From Bacteroidota bacterium (GTDB lineage Bacteria; Bacteroidota; Bacteroidia; JACCXN01): 64,000 bases of DNA. The notes beneath the pieces were generated by a model. The model saw only the letters and a list, made by a program, of their open reading frames with translations, was not told where the DNA came from and made no database searches. Shown one piece after another: positions 1 through 9,900 of the stretch; position 1 is the first letter of the stretch; each line of letters opens with the position of its first letter. The stretch is from assembly GCA_013696965.1 (NCBI GenBank), contig JACCXN010000094.1:37434-101433 (forward strand), in the 5' to 3' direction. The translations under genes and the position numbers were made by a program.

Positions 1-1191
1 TTCCGACTTTGTGCTTAAGCTTTGTTTCACAGAATCCTTTCTGTTGTATAAAAGCATTTTATGCAATTCTATTTTAACAGGGCACACTTCAGTGCATTTT
101 CCGCATAATGAGGAGGCAAAGCTAAGGTGCTTATTCTTTTCCATTCCTTCAAGATGAGGCATAATAACCGCACCAATTGGGCCACTGTAAGTAGTTCCAT
201 AGGAATGTCCGCCAATGTTTTTATATACAGGGCATGCATTCAGGCAAGCTCCACAACGAATACAAGACAAGGCCCTGCGCTGTTCGGGTTGGGCAAGTAA
301 GTTTGTTCTTCCATTATCAAGTAAAATAACATACATTTCCTCAGGCCCGTCTGTTTCTCCTGCTTGGCGTGGACCATTAATAATGGTATTATAAACGGTG
401 AGATTTTGTCCCGTTCCATGCGTGGCTAAAAGAGGCCAGAAAAGGTCAAGGTCTTTGGTTGAGGGAATTAATTTTTCAATACCGGCAATGGCAATATGAA
501 CTTTTGGAAAAGCCATTGACATCAAAGCATTTCCTTCGTTTTCTGTTATGGCTATGGCGCCAGAATCAGCAATTAAAAAATTTGCACCGGTTATGCCTGC
601 TTGGGCAGTTCTGAATTTATCCCTTAGCTTTTCTCTCACATAAGCTGTTATATCAGCCGGGGAACTGTCTAATGGTAAATTGAATTTTTCATGAAACAAC
701 TTTGCCACATCCTCCTTTGATTTATGCATGGCAGGGGTAACAATATGATAGGGTGGCTCGCCATCCAATTGTTGAATGTATTCGCCCAAATCTGTTTCCA
801 CTGTTTCTATTTGCCTTTTTTCTAAAGCTTTATTCAAACCGATTTCCTCGGTAACCATTGATTTTGACTTAACCACAATCTTTGTGTTGTGTTTCTCCAG
901 TATCTGAAATACTTCTTTTAGTGCCTCCTCTGTATCTTGTGCCCAAATTACTTTTCCGCCCTTTTTGGTAAAATTGGCTTCAAATTCAATAAGGTACTTT
1001 TCCAGGTTATCAATTACTTTGTTTTTTAAATGGGCAGCCCTGGTCTTGGCCAGGTCCAGGTTGCTGTATTGTTCTTTTCCAAGAACTACTGAATGATCGT
1101 ATTTGGAAATGTTGAAATTTAATTTTTTCCTGTGATCCAGGTCAAATGCCTTTTTTGAAGCAATTAAAAACGAATCTAAATGTGGAGCCAT
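1..1191 (-). CDS. lutB: LutB/LldF-like iron-sulfur protein (lactate utilisation), 3' end outside window
   Basis: The frame is open from an ATG at 1191 to the window edge (397 codons, no stop), so the protein is partial at its C-terminus. LutB/LldF proteins are cytoplasmic subunits of the LutABC L-lactate oxidation complex and pass electrons through two 4Fe-4S clusters. Both cluster motifs are visible: CIRCGACLNACPVYKNIGG and, further on, LCGKCTEVCPV. The preceding region (THGTGQNLTVYNTIINGPRQ) is typical of the LUD domain. The family is normally about 460-480 residues, so some 70-80 residues are missing. Partner genes lutA and lutC would be expected nearby, probably outside the window. It is divergent from rnr. 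An alternative is a related LUD-domain ferredoxin-like protein of another 2-hydroxyacid oxidase. Confidence 0.9.
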   Translation of the reverse strand, partial: MAPHLDSFLIASKKAFDLDHRKKLNFNISKYDHSVVLGKEQYSNLDLAKTRAAHLKNKVIDNLEKYLIEFEANFTKKGGKVIWAQDTEEALKEVFQILEKHNTKIVVKSKSMVTEEIGLNKALEKRQIETVETDLGEYIQQLDGEPPYHIVTPAMHKSKEDVAKLFHEKFNLPLDSSPADITAYVREKLRDKFRTAQAGITGANFLIADSGAIAITENEGNALMSMAFPKVHIAIAGIEKLIPSTKDLDLFWPLLATHGTGQNLTVYNTIINGPRQAGETDGPEEMYVILLDNGRTNLLAQPEQRRALSCIRCGACLNACPVYKNIGGHSYGTTYSGPIGAVIMPHLEGMEKNKHLSFASSLCGKCTEVCPVKIELHKMLLYNRKDSVKQSLSTKSE

Positions 1192-1590
1192 AGCTTGATT
1201 ATTGCAGTATCATTACTGGAAAGACAAATTTAAGTTAAATTATATGCTAATTAATAGGAATTTACAGTTTTAATGAACTTAAAATTGTTAATTGAGGAAA
1301 ATGATTGTCTAAAAATTATTTTTTGGTCTTTTGGATGGGTAAAATGTAGACTAAACGGGGCCTAAATATTGCATTAATGGTGAAATTTAATCCTGCGGGA
1401 TCATTTTATATGCAGATTTAATTTTACTATTTTAATAGCCATAAATTTATTTCCCTCCATGATTCCCCTAAAAAGTAAATTTATAATTTCTATCTTTATA
1501 TAATTAAATGGAAAAGTTCATTTTCCGATGCGCAGTGCTACAAAAAGGTGAATTGCCAAAACCCATTTGAACGGATATCAAATTACAGCA
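1192..1590. other. Divergent intergenic region between lutB and rnr
   Basis: About 400 bp of AT-rich DNA without a credible gene. Apart from the TAAATTTG box for lutB, a small ATCC-TGCG-GGAT hairpin lies near 1390-1402. It has no T-run and is unlikely to be a terminator. No exact TAnnTTTG box was found for rnr; the nearest is TATCTTTA about 100 bp before its ATG. Confidence 0.5.
1225..1232 (-). promoter_or_regulatory. Putative promoter -7 element of lutB
   Basis: On the minus strand this reads TAAATTTG, an exact match to the Bacteroidota sigma-A -7 consensus TAnnTTTG, 33 bp before the lutB ATG. No clear TTG -33 element is seen at the usual 17-23 bp spacing, so the call rests on one box. Confidence 0.4.
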
Positions 1591-3837
1591 ATGAAAAAAA
1601 AACACAAATCCAAAGATCCTATAAAGTCTATATTAACAAAAGATATTACTTCTATTCTTGAAAAGAATCCTAAAAAAGCATTTAATTACAAGCAAATTGC
1701 CGGAATTCTTCGCATGGATGATCCTGCGACAAGAACACTGATAAATGAAATTTTAGTTGAATTAAAGGATAGGAATGTGTTGGAAGAAGCGCAAAGAGGA
1801 TGCTTTAAAATGAATGTTTCCAATCCCTACATTACAGGTGTTGTAGATTTAAAGGGAAATGGAGCTGCCTATGTAATTACAGATGATTTGGAAGAAGATG
1901 TATATGTAGCCCCAAAATTCGTAAGAACGGCCATGCATGGAGACACTGTAAAGGTGTATATAATCAGTAACAAGAAAACGGGTTCAACAGATGGTGAAAT
2001 AGTTGAAATTATAAAAAGAGCACGAACTGAATTCGTTGGAAGAGTTCAACTTTCTGCACGTTTTGCTTTCCTTATTCCGGATAGCACAAAAATGAATGTT
2101 GATTTGTTTATTCCCCTGGAACATTTAAAAGGCGCAAAGGATGGACAAAAAGCAATTGGAAGAATTACAGAATGGCCCAGAGGAGGTAAAAACCCGGTAG
2201 GTGAAATAATTGATGTATTAGGTGAACCGGGCGATAACGATGTAGAAATGCATGCAATTTTAGCAGAATTTGGTTTGCCTTATTCATTTCCCAGAGATGT
2301 GGAAATACTGGCGGATAAAATTCCTATAGAAATTTCACAACAAGAAATTGAGAAAAGAAGGGATTTTCGCAAAATCACAACCTTTACCATTGACCCGGTT
2401 GATGCTAAAGATTTTGATGATGCTTTATCCATTCGTAAACTTGAAAATGGCAATTGGGAAATAGGAGTACACATTGCCGATGTTTCACATTATGTGAAGG
2501 AAGGCTCAGGGATTGACAAAGAAGCTTTTAACAGGGCTACTTCTATTTACCTTGTTGACAGGGTAGTGCCAATGCTCCCGGAGGTTTTGTCTAACAACGT
2601 TTGTTCCTTAAGGCCAAACGAAGAAAAGCTTTGCTTTTCTGCAGTTTTTGAAATGGATGATGATGCAAGGCTAATTAAAGAATGGTTCGGAAGAACCATA
2701 ATAAATTCCGATAGAAGGTTTACATACGAAGAGGCCCAGGAAGTAATTGAAACAGGTAAAGGAGATTTTCAAGATGAAGTGCTGACACTTGACCGACTGG
2801 CAAAAATTTTAAGGGCCGATCGTTTTAAAATAGGCTCTATCGATTTCCATACCATTGAAGTTAAGTTCAAAATGGATGAAAAAGGAAACCCAATAGGTGT
2901 TTATATTAAGGAGCAAAAGGATTCTAATGAATTAGTGGAGGACTTTATGCTCTTAGCAAACAGAAGAGTTGCCACATTTGTTGGAATGAAGCATACAGAT
3001 AATTCTGATGGCAAAGAGAAAGAAGAATCAGCAAATGGTAAGCAAGGCAAGCTTAACCATAAAAACATAAAGGATAAAAACAAGGACGAACAGTTAACTG
3101 AAATTAAACTTGATCCTTTAAGGCCCTTTGTTTACCGCATTCATCCCACACCTAATGAGGATAAACTGAGAACCTTTGTGCAGTTTGTAAATAAGATAGG
3201 ATTTAAAATGACGCTAAAATCAAATGCGGATGCATCCTTTGCATTAAATAAGTTGATTAAGGAGGTAGAAGGAAAAAAAGAAGAAAACATGATTAGCCAG
3301 CTTGCCATTCGCACTATGGCAAAGGCAATTTATACCACAAAAAACATTGGCCATTATGGATTAGGCTTTAAATACTATTCTCATTTTACCTCACCCATTC
3401 GTAGATATCCTGATTTAATGGTTCACCGCTTGCTGGCTCAATACCTGGAAGGAAAAACAGTTAAAGCAGAAGGCCTGGAAGAGCAATGCAAACACTCCTC
3501 AGATATGGAAAAACTTGCTTCTGAAGCAGAAAGAGCATCTATAAAATACAAGCAAGCCCAGTATCTTGAAGAAAGAATAGGGGAAGCATTTGATGGCGTT
3601 ATTTCTGGAGTTACAGAATGGGGCTTGTATGTTGAGATAATTGAAAATAAATGCGAGGGAATGATCCGTATAAAAGACATTGAAGGTGATTTTTATATTT
3701 ACGATGAGGAGTCATATTGCCTTATCGGGAAAAAACACGGAAAAAAGTATCAAATAGGGGATAAATTAAAAATAGAAGTAAAAAAGGTTGATTTGATGAA
3801 AAAACAAATCGATTTTATGCTTGCCGAAGAGGATTGA
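1591..3837 (+). CDS. rnr: Ribonuclease R
   Basis: RNase R is a cytoplasmic processive 3'-to-5' exoribonuclease that degrades structured RNA in mRNA decay and rRNA quality control. The order of domains is an N-terminal winged-helix region, cold-shock OB folds, the RNB catalytic domain with TIDPVDAKDFDDALSI at about residues 266-281 (the Mg-binding aspartates are present), and a C-terminal S1 domain. A TTG 24 bp upstream is also in frame, but the ATG at 1591 (MKKKHKSKD) gives the usual basic start and 748 residues. A charged Lys/Glu/Asn-rich segment at about residues 468-508 interrupts the RNB domain and looks like an extra surface loop. It precedes an SDR gene by 57 bp. Confidence 0.95.
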   Translation: MKKKHKSKDPIKSILTKDITSILEKNPKKAFNYKQIAGILRMDDPATRTLINEILVELKDRNVLEEAQRGCFKMNVSNPYITGVVDLKGNGAAYVITDDLEEDVYVAPKFVRTAMHGDTVKVYIISNKKTGSTDGEIVEIIKRARTEFVGRVQLSARFAFLIPDSTKMNVDLFIPLEHLKGAKDGQKAIGRITEWPRGGKNPVGEIIDVLGEPGDNDVEMHAILAEFGLPYSFPRDVEILADKIPIEISQQEIEKRRDFRKITTFTIDPVDAKDFDDALSIRKLENGNWEIGVHIADVSHYVKEGSGIDKEAFNRATSIYLVDRVVPMLPEVLSNNVCSLRPNEEKLCFSAVFEMDDDARLIKEWFGRTIINSDRRFTYEEAQEVIETGKGDFQDEVLTLDRLAKILRADRFKIGSIDFHTIEVKFKMDEKGNPIGVYIKEQKDSNELVEDFMLLANRRVATFVGMKHTDNSDGKEKEESANGKQGKLNHKNIKDKNKDEQLTEIKLDPLRPFVYRIHPTPNEDKLRTFVQFVNKIGFKMTLKSNADASFALNKLIKEVEGKKEENMISQLAIRTMAKAIYTTKNIGHYGLGFKYYSHFTSPIRRYPDLMVHRLLAQYLEGKTVKAEGLEEQCKHSSDMEKLASEAERASIKYKQAQYLEERIGEAFDGVISGVTEWGLYVEIIENKCEGMIRIKDIEGDFYIYDEESYCLIGKKHGKKYQIGDKLKIEVKKVDLMKKQIDFMLAEED

Positions 3838-3894
3838 ATTCAATTTAAAACCCACCATTTTCAATTATAAAAAGCGAAACAAAGCACAGAAGAA

Positions 3895-4626
3895 ATGATA
3901 AAAGTAGCAATTGTTACAGGAGGCAGTAAGGGCATTGGCAAGGCATTGGTTAAAACATATTCAGAAAATGGATATACAGTTTATTCCATAGCAAGAACAA
4001 AAAACACTGAACTGAAAAATAAAAACATAAAGCATATTCTCTTTGATCTTAGCAATACCATTGAATTGGAAGAAATGGTTGCTAAAATGTTTAAAAAAAT
4101 TAAATTGAAAGAACTTGATTCCATTACACTTATTAACAATGCAGGGAGTCTTGGTAAAATTAAAAGTATTGAAAAAGTGGATGTAGAAACAGTTCAAAAA
4201 ACCATTGCATTAAATACAACAGCTCCAATGGTTTTAAGTGCCTTATTTATACGAAACACTTCCAAATTATCCTGCATTAAAAAAATTATAAATATTTCTT
4301 CCGGGGCAGCTAAAAATCCTTATGCCGGATGGACCATGTACTGCTCAACAAAAGCAGCTTTGGACATGATGACAAAAACAATAGCACTTGAGCAGCAGGA
4401 ACTTCCATTGGGAGTGAAAATCATATCGCTTTATCCTGGAGTTGTGGAAACAGCAATGCAGGAAAAAATAAGGAAAACTCCGATAAAAGATTTTAAGAGT
4501 GTTGGAAAATTCATTGACCTAAAAGAACAAAATCTTTTGGCGGACCCTATTGATGTTGCATCTGCTATTTTTTCACTGGATGAAAAAAATCAATTTGCCA
4601 ATGGGGAGGTTGTTAGTTTGAAATAA
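3895..4626 (+). CDS. Short-chain dehydrogenase/reductase (benzil/sepiapterin reductase-like)
   Basis: A 243-residue classical SDR. It has the NAD(P)-binding TGGSKGIGKA motif at the N-terminus, NNAG in the central strand, catalytic Ser in NISSGA and the YxxxK pair in YCSTKAA. The motif AGWTMYCSTKAALDMM resembles bacterial (S)-benzoin-forming benzil reductases (YueD) and sepiapterin reductase-like SDRs, which are NADPH-dependent carbonyl reductases. The physiological substrate cannot be told from sequence. It lies 57 bp after rnr in the same direction and may be co-transcribed, and is convergent with dxs with only 27 bp between the stops. The soluble protein has no signal peptide. Confidence 0.85.
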   Translation: MIKVAIVTGGSKGIGKALVKTYSENGYTVYSIARTKNTELKNKNIKHILFDLSNTIELEEMVAKMFKKIKLKELDSITLINNAGSLGKIKSIEKVDVETVQKTIALNTTAPMVLSALFIRNTSKLSCIKKIINISSGAAKNPYAGWTMYCSTKAALDMMTKTIALEQQELPLGVKIISLYPGVVETAMQEKIRKTPIKDFKSVGKFIDLKEQNLLADPIDVASAIFSLDEKNQFANGEVVSLK

Positions 4627-4653
4627 AAAAGGCCTAAAAGAAGAATGAACTAA

Positions 4654-6585
4654 TTATTTAATATTCATTACAACTTTTTGCTTTCCGGCCATTTTTCTTG
4701 CTGCAGCAGCTATATTCTCGGCACTGTAACCACATTCTTCATGAAGCTCAGCTTGTTCTCCATGTTCAATAATAACATCGGGAATTCCAAGGCGGATTAC
4801 TCTTGATGAATAATTGTTATCAGCCATAAACTCAAGAATTGCACTTCCCATTCCACCCATAATACAACCGTCTTCAACAGTAATTACTTTTTCAAACTTT
4901 TGAAAAACTTCATGCAATAGCATTTCATCCAGGGGTTTTGCAAAACGCATATCATAATGCGCTACTGATATTCCTTCATTCTCCAAAACATTACAAGCAT
5001 TTACAGCATAATTCCCAATATGGCCAATAGTTAAAATAGCAATTTCTTCACCTGTTTTTATCCTGCGTCCGGTTCCAGGAATTATTTTTTTGAATTGGGT
5101 TTTCCAATCGGTCATTACTCCGTTTCCCCGAGGATAACGGATTACAAAAGGCCCCATGTCTTCCAGTTGGGCAGTATACATAAGGTTGCGTAATTCTTCC
5201 TCATTCATTGGAGCAGACACAATTAAATTGGGAATACACCGCATAAAAGCAATATCATAAGCACCATGATGAGTTGAACCATCTGCACCAGCAATGCCTG
5301 CCCTGTCAAGACACAAAACTACATTGAGGTTTTGAAGGGCCACATCATGAATAACCTGGTCATAAGCCCTTTGCATAAAGGAGGAATAAATATTGCAAAA
5401 AGGAACCATTCCCTGTGAAGCCAAACCTGCTGAAAAAGTTACAGCATGTTGCTCAGCAATGCCTACATCAAATGCCCTGTCTGGCATTGCTTTCATCATA
5501 ATATTCAAGGAACAGCCCGAGGGCATGGCTGGCGTAATTCCCATTATTCTGGAATTTTTTTCTGCAAGCTCAACAATAGTATGTCCAAATACATCCTGGT
5601 ATTTTGGGGGCTGGGGTGATTTTGGTGATATTTTTATTATCTCTCCCGTTTCCTTATTGAAAAAGCCGGGGGCATGCCATACAGTTTGATTTCCCTCTTC
5701 GGAATATTTGTAACCCTTGCCTTTTTTAGTTACACAATGTAAAATTTTAGGCCCTGGAATATCTTTCAAATCACGCAACACTTTTTCCAGATGCAAAACA
5801 TCATGCCCATCAATAGGACCAAAATACCTGAAGTTAAGAGACTCAAACATATTGCTTTTATTTAAAACAGCTGTTTTAATAGAGTTCTCGATTTTTTGTG
5901 CAATTACCTGAGCATTCGGACCAAATTTGCTGATTTTACCCAGCAAGTTCCATACCTCGTCCTTTACCTTGTTGTATGTATGGGAAGTGGTGATATCAGT
6001 TAAATAATGTTTCAATGCCCCTACATTGGGATCAATGGACATGCAATTATCATTTAAAATTACAAGAAGGTTTGTGTTTTCAACACCTCCATGATTTAAA
6101 CCTTCAAAAGCAAGTCCTGCTGTCATTGCCCCGTCTCCTATTACTGCAATGTGCTGCTTGTCTTTTTCTTTCTTGTAGTGAGATGCTACGGCCATTCCAA
6201 GGGCAGCAGAAATGGAAGTGGATGAATGTCCTACTCCAAAGGTATCAAAAGGACTTTCTGATCTTTTTGGAAATCCACTTATACCTTTATAAATTCTGTT
6301 TGTTGGAAAAGATTCTCTTCTGCCAGTTAAAATTTTGTGACCATAAGCCTGATGGCCAACATCCCATACCAATTGGTCAAAAGGAGTGTTAAAAACATAA
6401 TGAAGTGCAACAGTAAGTTCAACCACTCCAAGGCTTGCCCCGAAATGACCTCCTTTTACTGAAACAACATCTATAATATACTGCCTCAACTCCATGCACA
6501 ATTGAGGGAGTTGTTCGGTTTTTATTTTTCTTAAATCAGCCGGATCTTCTATTTGCTTTAGAAGAGGCCCTGCAGCATTTTTCAT
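4654..6585 (-). CDS. dxs: 1-deoxy-D-xylulose-5-phosphate synthase
   Basis: Dxs condenses pyruvate and glyceraldehyde-3-phosphate with thiamine diphosphate to DXP, the first step of the MEP isoprenoid pathway (also a source of DXP for thiamine and, in some bacteria, PLP). At 643 residues it is full length. Visible signatures are the TPP-binding GDGAMTAGLAFEGLNHGG with its partner NDNCMSIDPNVG, the second-domain FDVGIAEQHAVTFSAG (catalytic Glu), and DRAGIAGADGSTHHGAYD in the transketolase pyrimidine-binding domain. The ATG at 6585 follows a TATCTTTG promoter box by 25 bp. It appears to be monocistronic. Confidence 0.97.
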   Translation of the reverse strand: MKNAAGPLLKQIEDPADLRKIKTEQLPQLCMELRQYIIDVVSVKGGHFGASLGVVELTVALHYVFNTPFDQLVWDVGHQAYGHKILTGRRESFPTNRIYKGISGFPKRSESPFDTFGVGHSSTSISAALGMAVASHYKKEKDKQHIAVIGDGAMTAGLAFEGLNHGGVENTNLLVILNDNCMSIDPNVGALKHYLTDITTSHTYNKVKDEVWNLLGKISKFGPNAQVIAQKIENSIKTAVLNKSNMFESLNFRYFGPIDGHDVLHLEKVLRDLKDIPGPKILHCVTKKGKGYKYSEEGNQTVWHAPGFFNKETGEIIKISPKSPQPPKYQDVFGHTIVELAEKNSRIMGITPAMPSGCSLNIMMKAMPDRAFDVGIAEQHAVTFSAGLASQGMVPFCNIYSSFMQRAYDQVIHDVALQNLNVVLCLDRAGIAGADGSTHHGAYDIAFMRCIPNLIVSAPMNEEELRNLMYTAQLEDMGPFVIRYPRGNGVMTDWKTQFKKIIPGTGRRIKTGEEIAILTIGHIGNYAVNACNVLENEGISVAHYDMRFAKPLDEMLLHEVFQKFEKVITVEDGCIMGGMGSAILEFMADNNYSSRVIRLGIPDVIIEHGEQAELHEECGYSAENIAAAARKMAGKQKVVMNIK

Positions 6586-6610
6586 GGCTTCAATTTATTT
6601 TTTAAAAAAA

Positions 6611-6618
6611 CAAAGATA
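6611..6618 (-). promoter_or_regulatory. Putative promoter -7 element of dxs
   Basis: Minus-strand TATCTTTG is an exact TAnnTTTG box 25 bp before the dxs start. No TTG -33 element is clear. Confidence 0.5.
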
Positions 6619-6848
6619 TAAAGAAAATCTTTGAATAGATTTTTGATGTACTAATTACTGTCCGCCACGGGTTATTGGGTAATTTAATACAATTTAAATT
6701 ATCGATTAGTCTGATTTTAATTTTCTTGTTTTTTCCTAATTATAGATGATTAGGTTCCAATATATAGTAAACGCATTAAATAAAATTAATTGTCCCTAAA
6801 ACCGACATCCTTGTTTATTAAAAAACGGAAATATTTCTAATTTAATTC

Positions 6849-6887
6849 AAAAAAAACACACTAAAAGTAAAGCTCTTTTAGTGTGTT
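6849..6887 (-). terminator. Rho-independent terminator of the RND efflux operon
   Basis: A perfect 13-bp stem (6855-6867 with 6875-6887, arm AACACACTAAAAG) with a 7-nt loop is followed on the minus strand by a run of six T. It lies 57 bp past the stop of the RND permease gene and separates that operon from dxs. Confidence 0.85.
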
Positions 6888-6943
6888 TGCCCATTTAGTT
6901 TTGTGTTACCAGAATTTACTTTAAATCTTCAGCAAATTCAAAT

Positions 6944-9900
6944 TTAATTTTTTCTGCCATAAACTCTCTCTTTAAGAGCGTTCATCAAGTAATACATTCC
7001 TGGAACGATAATCAATGTTAGAAAAGTTGCGAAAAACAAACCAAAAATCACTGTAGATGACATTGGGCCCCAAAAAAGCGCATTGTCTCCGCCAAAATAT
7101 ATTTGTGGATCAAAATCGGACAAAAGGGTGAAAAAATTAATATTCATTCCTAAAGCAAGCGGCAATAATCCCAGTATGGTGGTAATGGCAGTAAGCAACA
7201 CCGGGCGTAATCTTTTTTGCCCGGCCTCCACGATAATGTTTTTAATTTCATCTATTGGTAACATTTCACCCATGGGCATATCAAGCTCCTGTTTGCGCCG
7301 GTCCATAAGTAAGTTGCTGTAATCAATTAGTACAATGGCATTGTTTACTACAATCCCTGCCAATGAAATAATTCCAATCATAGTCATGATTACAATAAAG
7401 TCCATTTGGAAAATAACCAATCCTAACAATACTCCAATTAAACTGAATACTACAGAAGCAACAATGATAAAGGGTGTTCCTGAGGAGTTAAATTGTGCTA
7501 CCAAAATTAAAAAGATAAGAAAAACGGCCATAAGCAAAGCCTTGCTCAAAAAGCTCATTTCTTTTGCTTGTTCCTCCTGCTCTCCGGTAAACTTAACCTG
7601 GTATCCCTCCGGAAGATTAAAGTCCTTCATCGCATTTTTAATTTCCTGAACAGTTTCATTGGGATTAACACCTTCCTTTACGTTGGAGGTAATAGTAATA
7701 ACCCGGTTTTGATTTTTTCGCTTCACAGCACTAAAGGTGGTGCTTTTTACAGGAGTTGCAATGGATGAAATGGGTACTTGTCTCATCTTTCCGCTAACCA
7801 TATCCCTGAAGGTAATGCGTTGGTTTAACAAGCTTTCGGTATTGTATCTGTACTCGTCTTTAAAGCGAATATTAATTGGATAATCATCCTTTCCCTGTTT
7901 AAACCTGGAAATCTCTTTACCAAACAAAGCCGTTCTTATGGCCGAACCAACCTGGCCTGTTGAAATTCCAAACCTTCGGGATTTATCTCTGTCTATTTCT
8001 ACTAGTAATTCAGGTTTGCCAAGTTCCACATCAGGCTTTAGTTCCTCAATGCCATTTACATTTAAATCATTAATATACGCCCGTATATTCTCTGCATAAA
8101 TCACCAGTGAATCATAATCTTCGCCACTTATTTCTATGTTTATCGGCTTTCCACGCGGTGGCCCTGCCTGGTTTTTATCTACTGTAACCTGTACACCCGG
8201 AATTGCTTTTATATTATTCCTTATTTTCTCCATTACCTCAGCCGTACTAACTCCCCTGCGGTGTTGGAATTCTACAAAATTTACAGTTATTCTCCCTTTA
8301 TGCGGAGTGTTACCCATAACAGGACCTTGAGAGGGATCACTTGTTCCATCTCCAACTTGTGCAATAACAGATTCCACAAGGAAGTTTTTTCTAGCTAACA
8401 TGCTTCCTTCTTCTACAGGCTCTTCAAATTCAGCTAAAGTGTTTACAAGAATGTTTTCAACTCTAGAGGTTGCTGCATTCGTAGCCTCTATATCTGTTCC
8501 AATAGGTTTTTCAATAAAAATATTTACATAATTCGGTTGGTTTACCGGGAAAAATTCAACCTTTGGAGTAAAAAGAATCAATAAAACGAAAGATAAAATT
8601 AGCAGTACAAAGGTTCCAAAAAAGAACACGAGTGGGTTTTTCTTTTTTAATGTAAAGGTTAAAAAACGACTGTATTTTGATTCGATTTTTGGAAGAAATA
8701 CATTCTGAAATCGTGCCGTTGCCGGCCCTAAAATATACAAGTTCAGCACCAGAAGAAAACCGGCAATAATTAACAGGTTTCCAAAAGTATTAAACTTTAA
8801 AAATAAGGAAATAAGCCCCAAAACAGTAACGATTGAAAAGGCAATTAAAACTTTCTTTTTACTAGGGATGGTTTCCCCCGATTTCATAAATGCTGCTGTT
8901 AAAACCGGATTAATTACCAAGGCCACAAACAGTGAGGAGCCAAGTACAATAATCAGAGTAATTGGTAAGTATTTCATGAATTCCCCCATCATTCCCGGCC
9001 AAAAGGCAAGAGGAAGAAAAGCAGCCAGTGTTGTTGCAGTAGATGTAATAATTGGAATTGCAACCTCACCAACACCTTGTTTTGCAGCCTGTACTGCATT
9101 CAGGCCTTCATCCATTAAGCGATAAATGTTTTCAACAACCACAATGCCATTGTCAACCAACATGCCTAATGCTAGAATCAGGGCAAACAACACCATAAGA
9201 TTTAAAGTAACACCCATAGCACCTAAAATCATAAAGGCCATGAACATGGAAAGAGGAATGGCTACACCAACAAATAATGCGTTGCGAAGCCCAAGGAAAA
9301 AAAGAAGTACCAAAACTACTAGGATAATACCTGAAATAATACTGTTTTCAAGATTGTCAACCTGGTTACGGGTCATATTTGATTGATCGTTCGTAACTGA
9401 AATTTGCAGGCTTTTCGGAAATTTTTCACTTTTTGCAGAGGCAATAATCTCATTGATTCGTCTGGAAGCCTCCAATAAATTTTGACCAGAGCGTTTTACA
9501 ACATCAAGCATTACCACAGGTTTTCCAAATTCCCTGGCATAGCTTCTGCTTTCCTCATCCTTAAAGGAAACAGTTGCAATATCCACCAAATGAACAATGT
9601 TATATTTCTCATCCTTTACTATAATGCTTTTAATTTCATTCAGGGTAACAAATTCACCTACAATCCTAACAGATCTGCGTAAATCACCATTCAATAAATC
9701 TCCGCCAGAAATAGTTACATTTTCCCTTTGAATGGCCTCCTCAATGTTTTGAAAATTAATTTGTAAGGCATCCATTTTATGCATATCCAGAGCTATTTCA
9801 ACTTCTTTTTGTTGCACACCTCTAATGTCAACCTTTGATATTTCCGTTAGGCTTTCTATACGATCTTCAAGATATTCAGCATAAGCACTTAATTGTTCGA

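Noticed and set aside
6015-6392. A 125-codon plus-strand frame inside dxs
   Set aside because: It is antisense to a certain gene; its peptide has no recognisable domain and Leu/Cys/Gln-rich composition as expected of a shadow frame.
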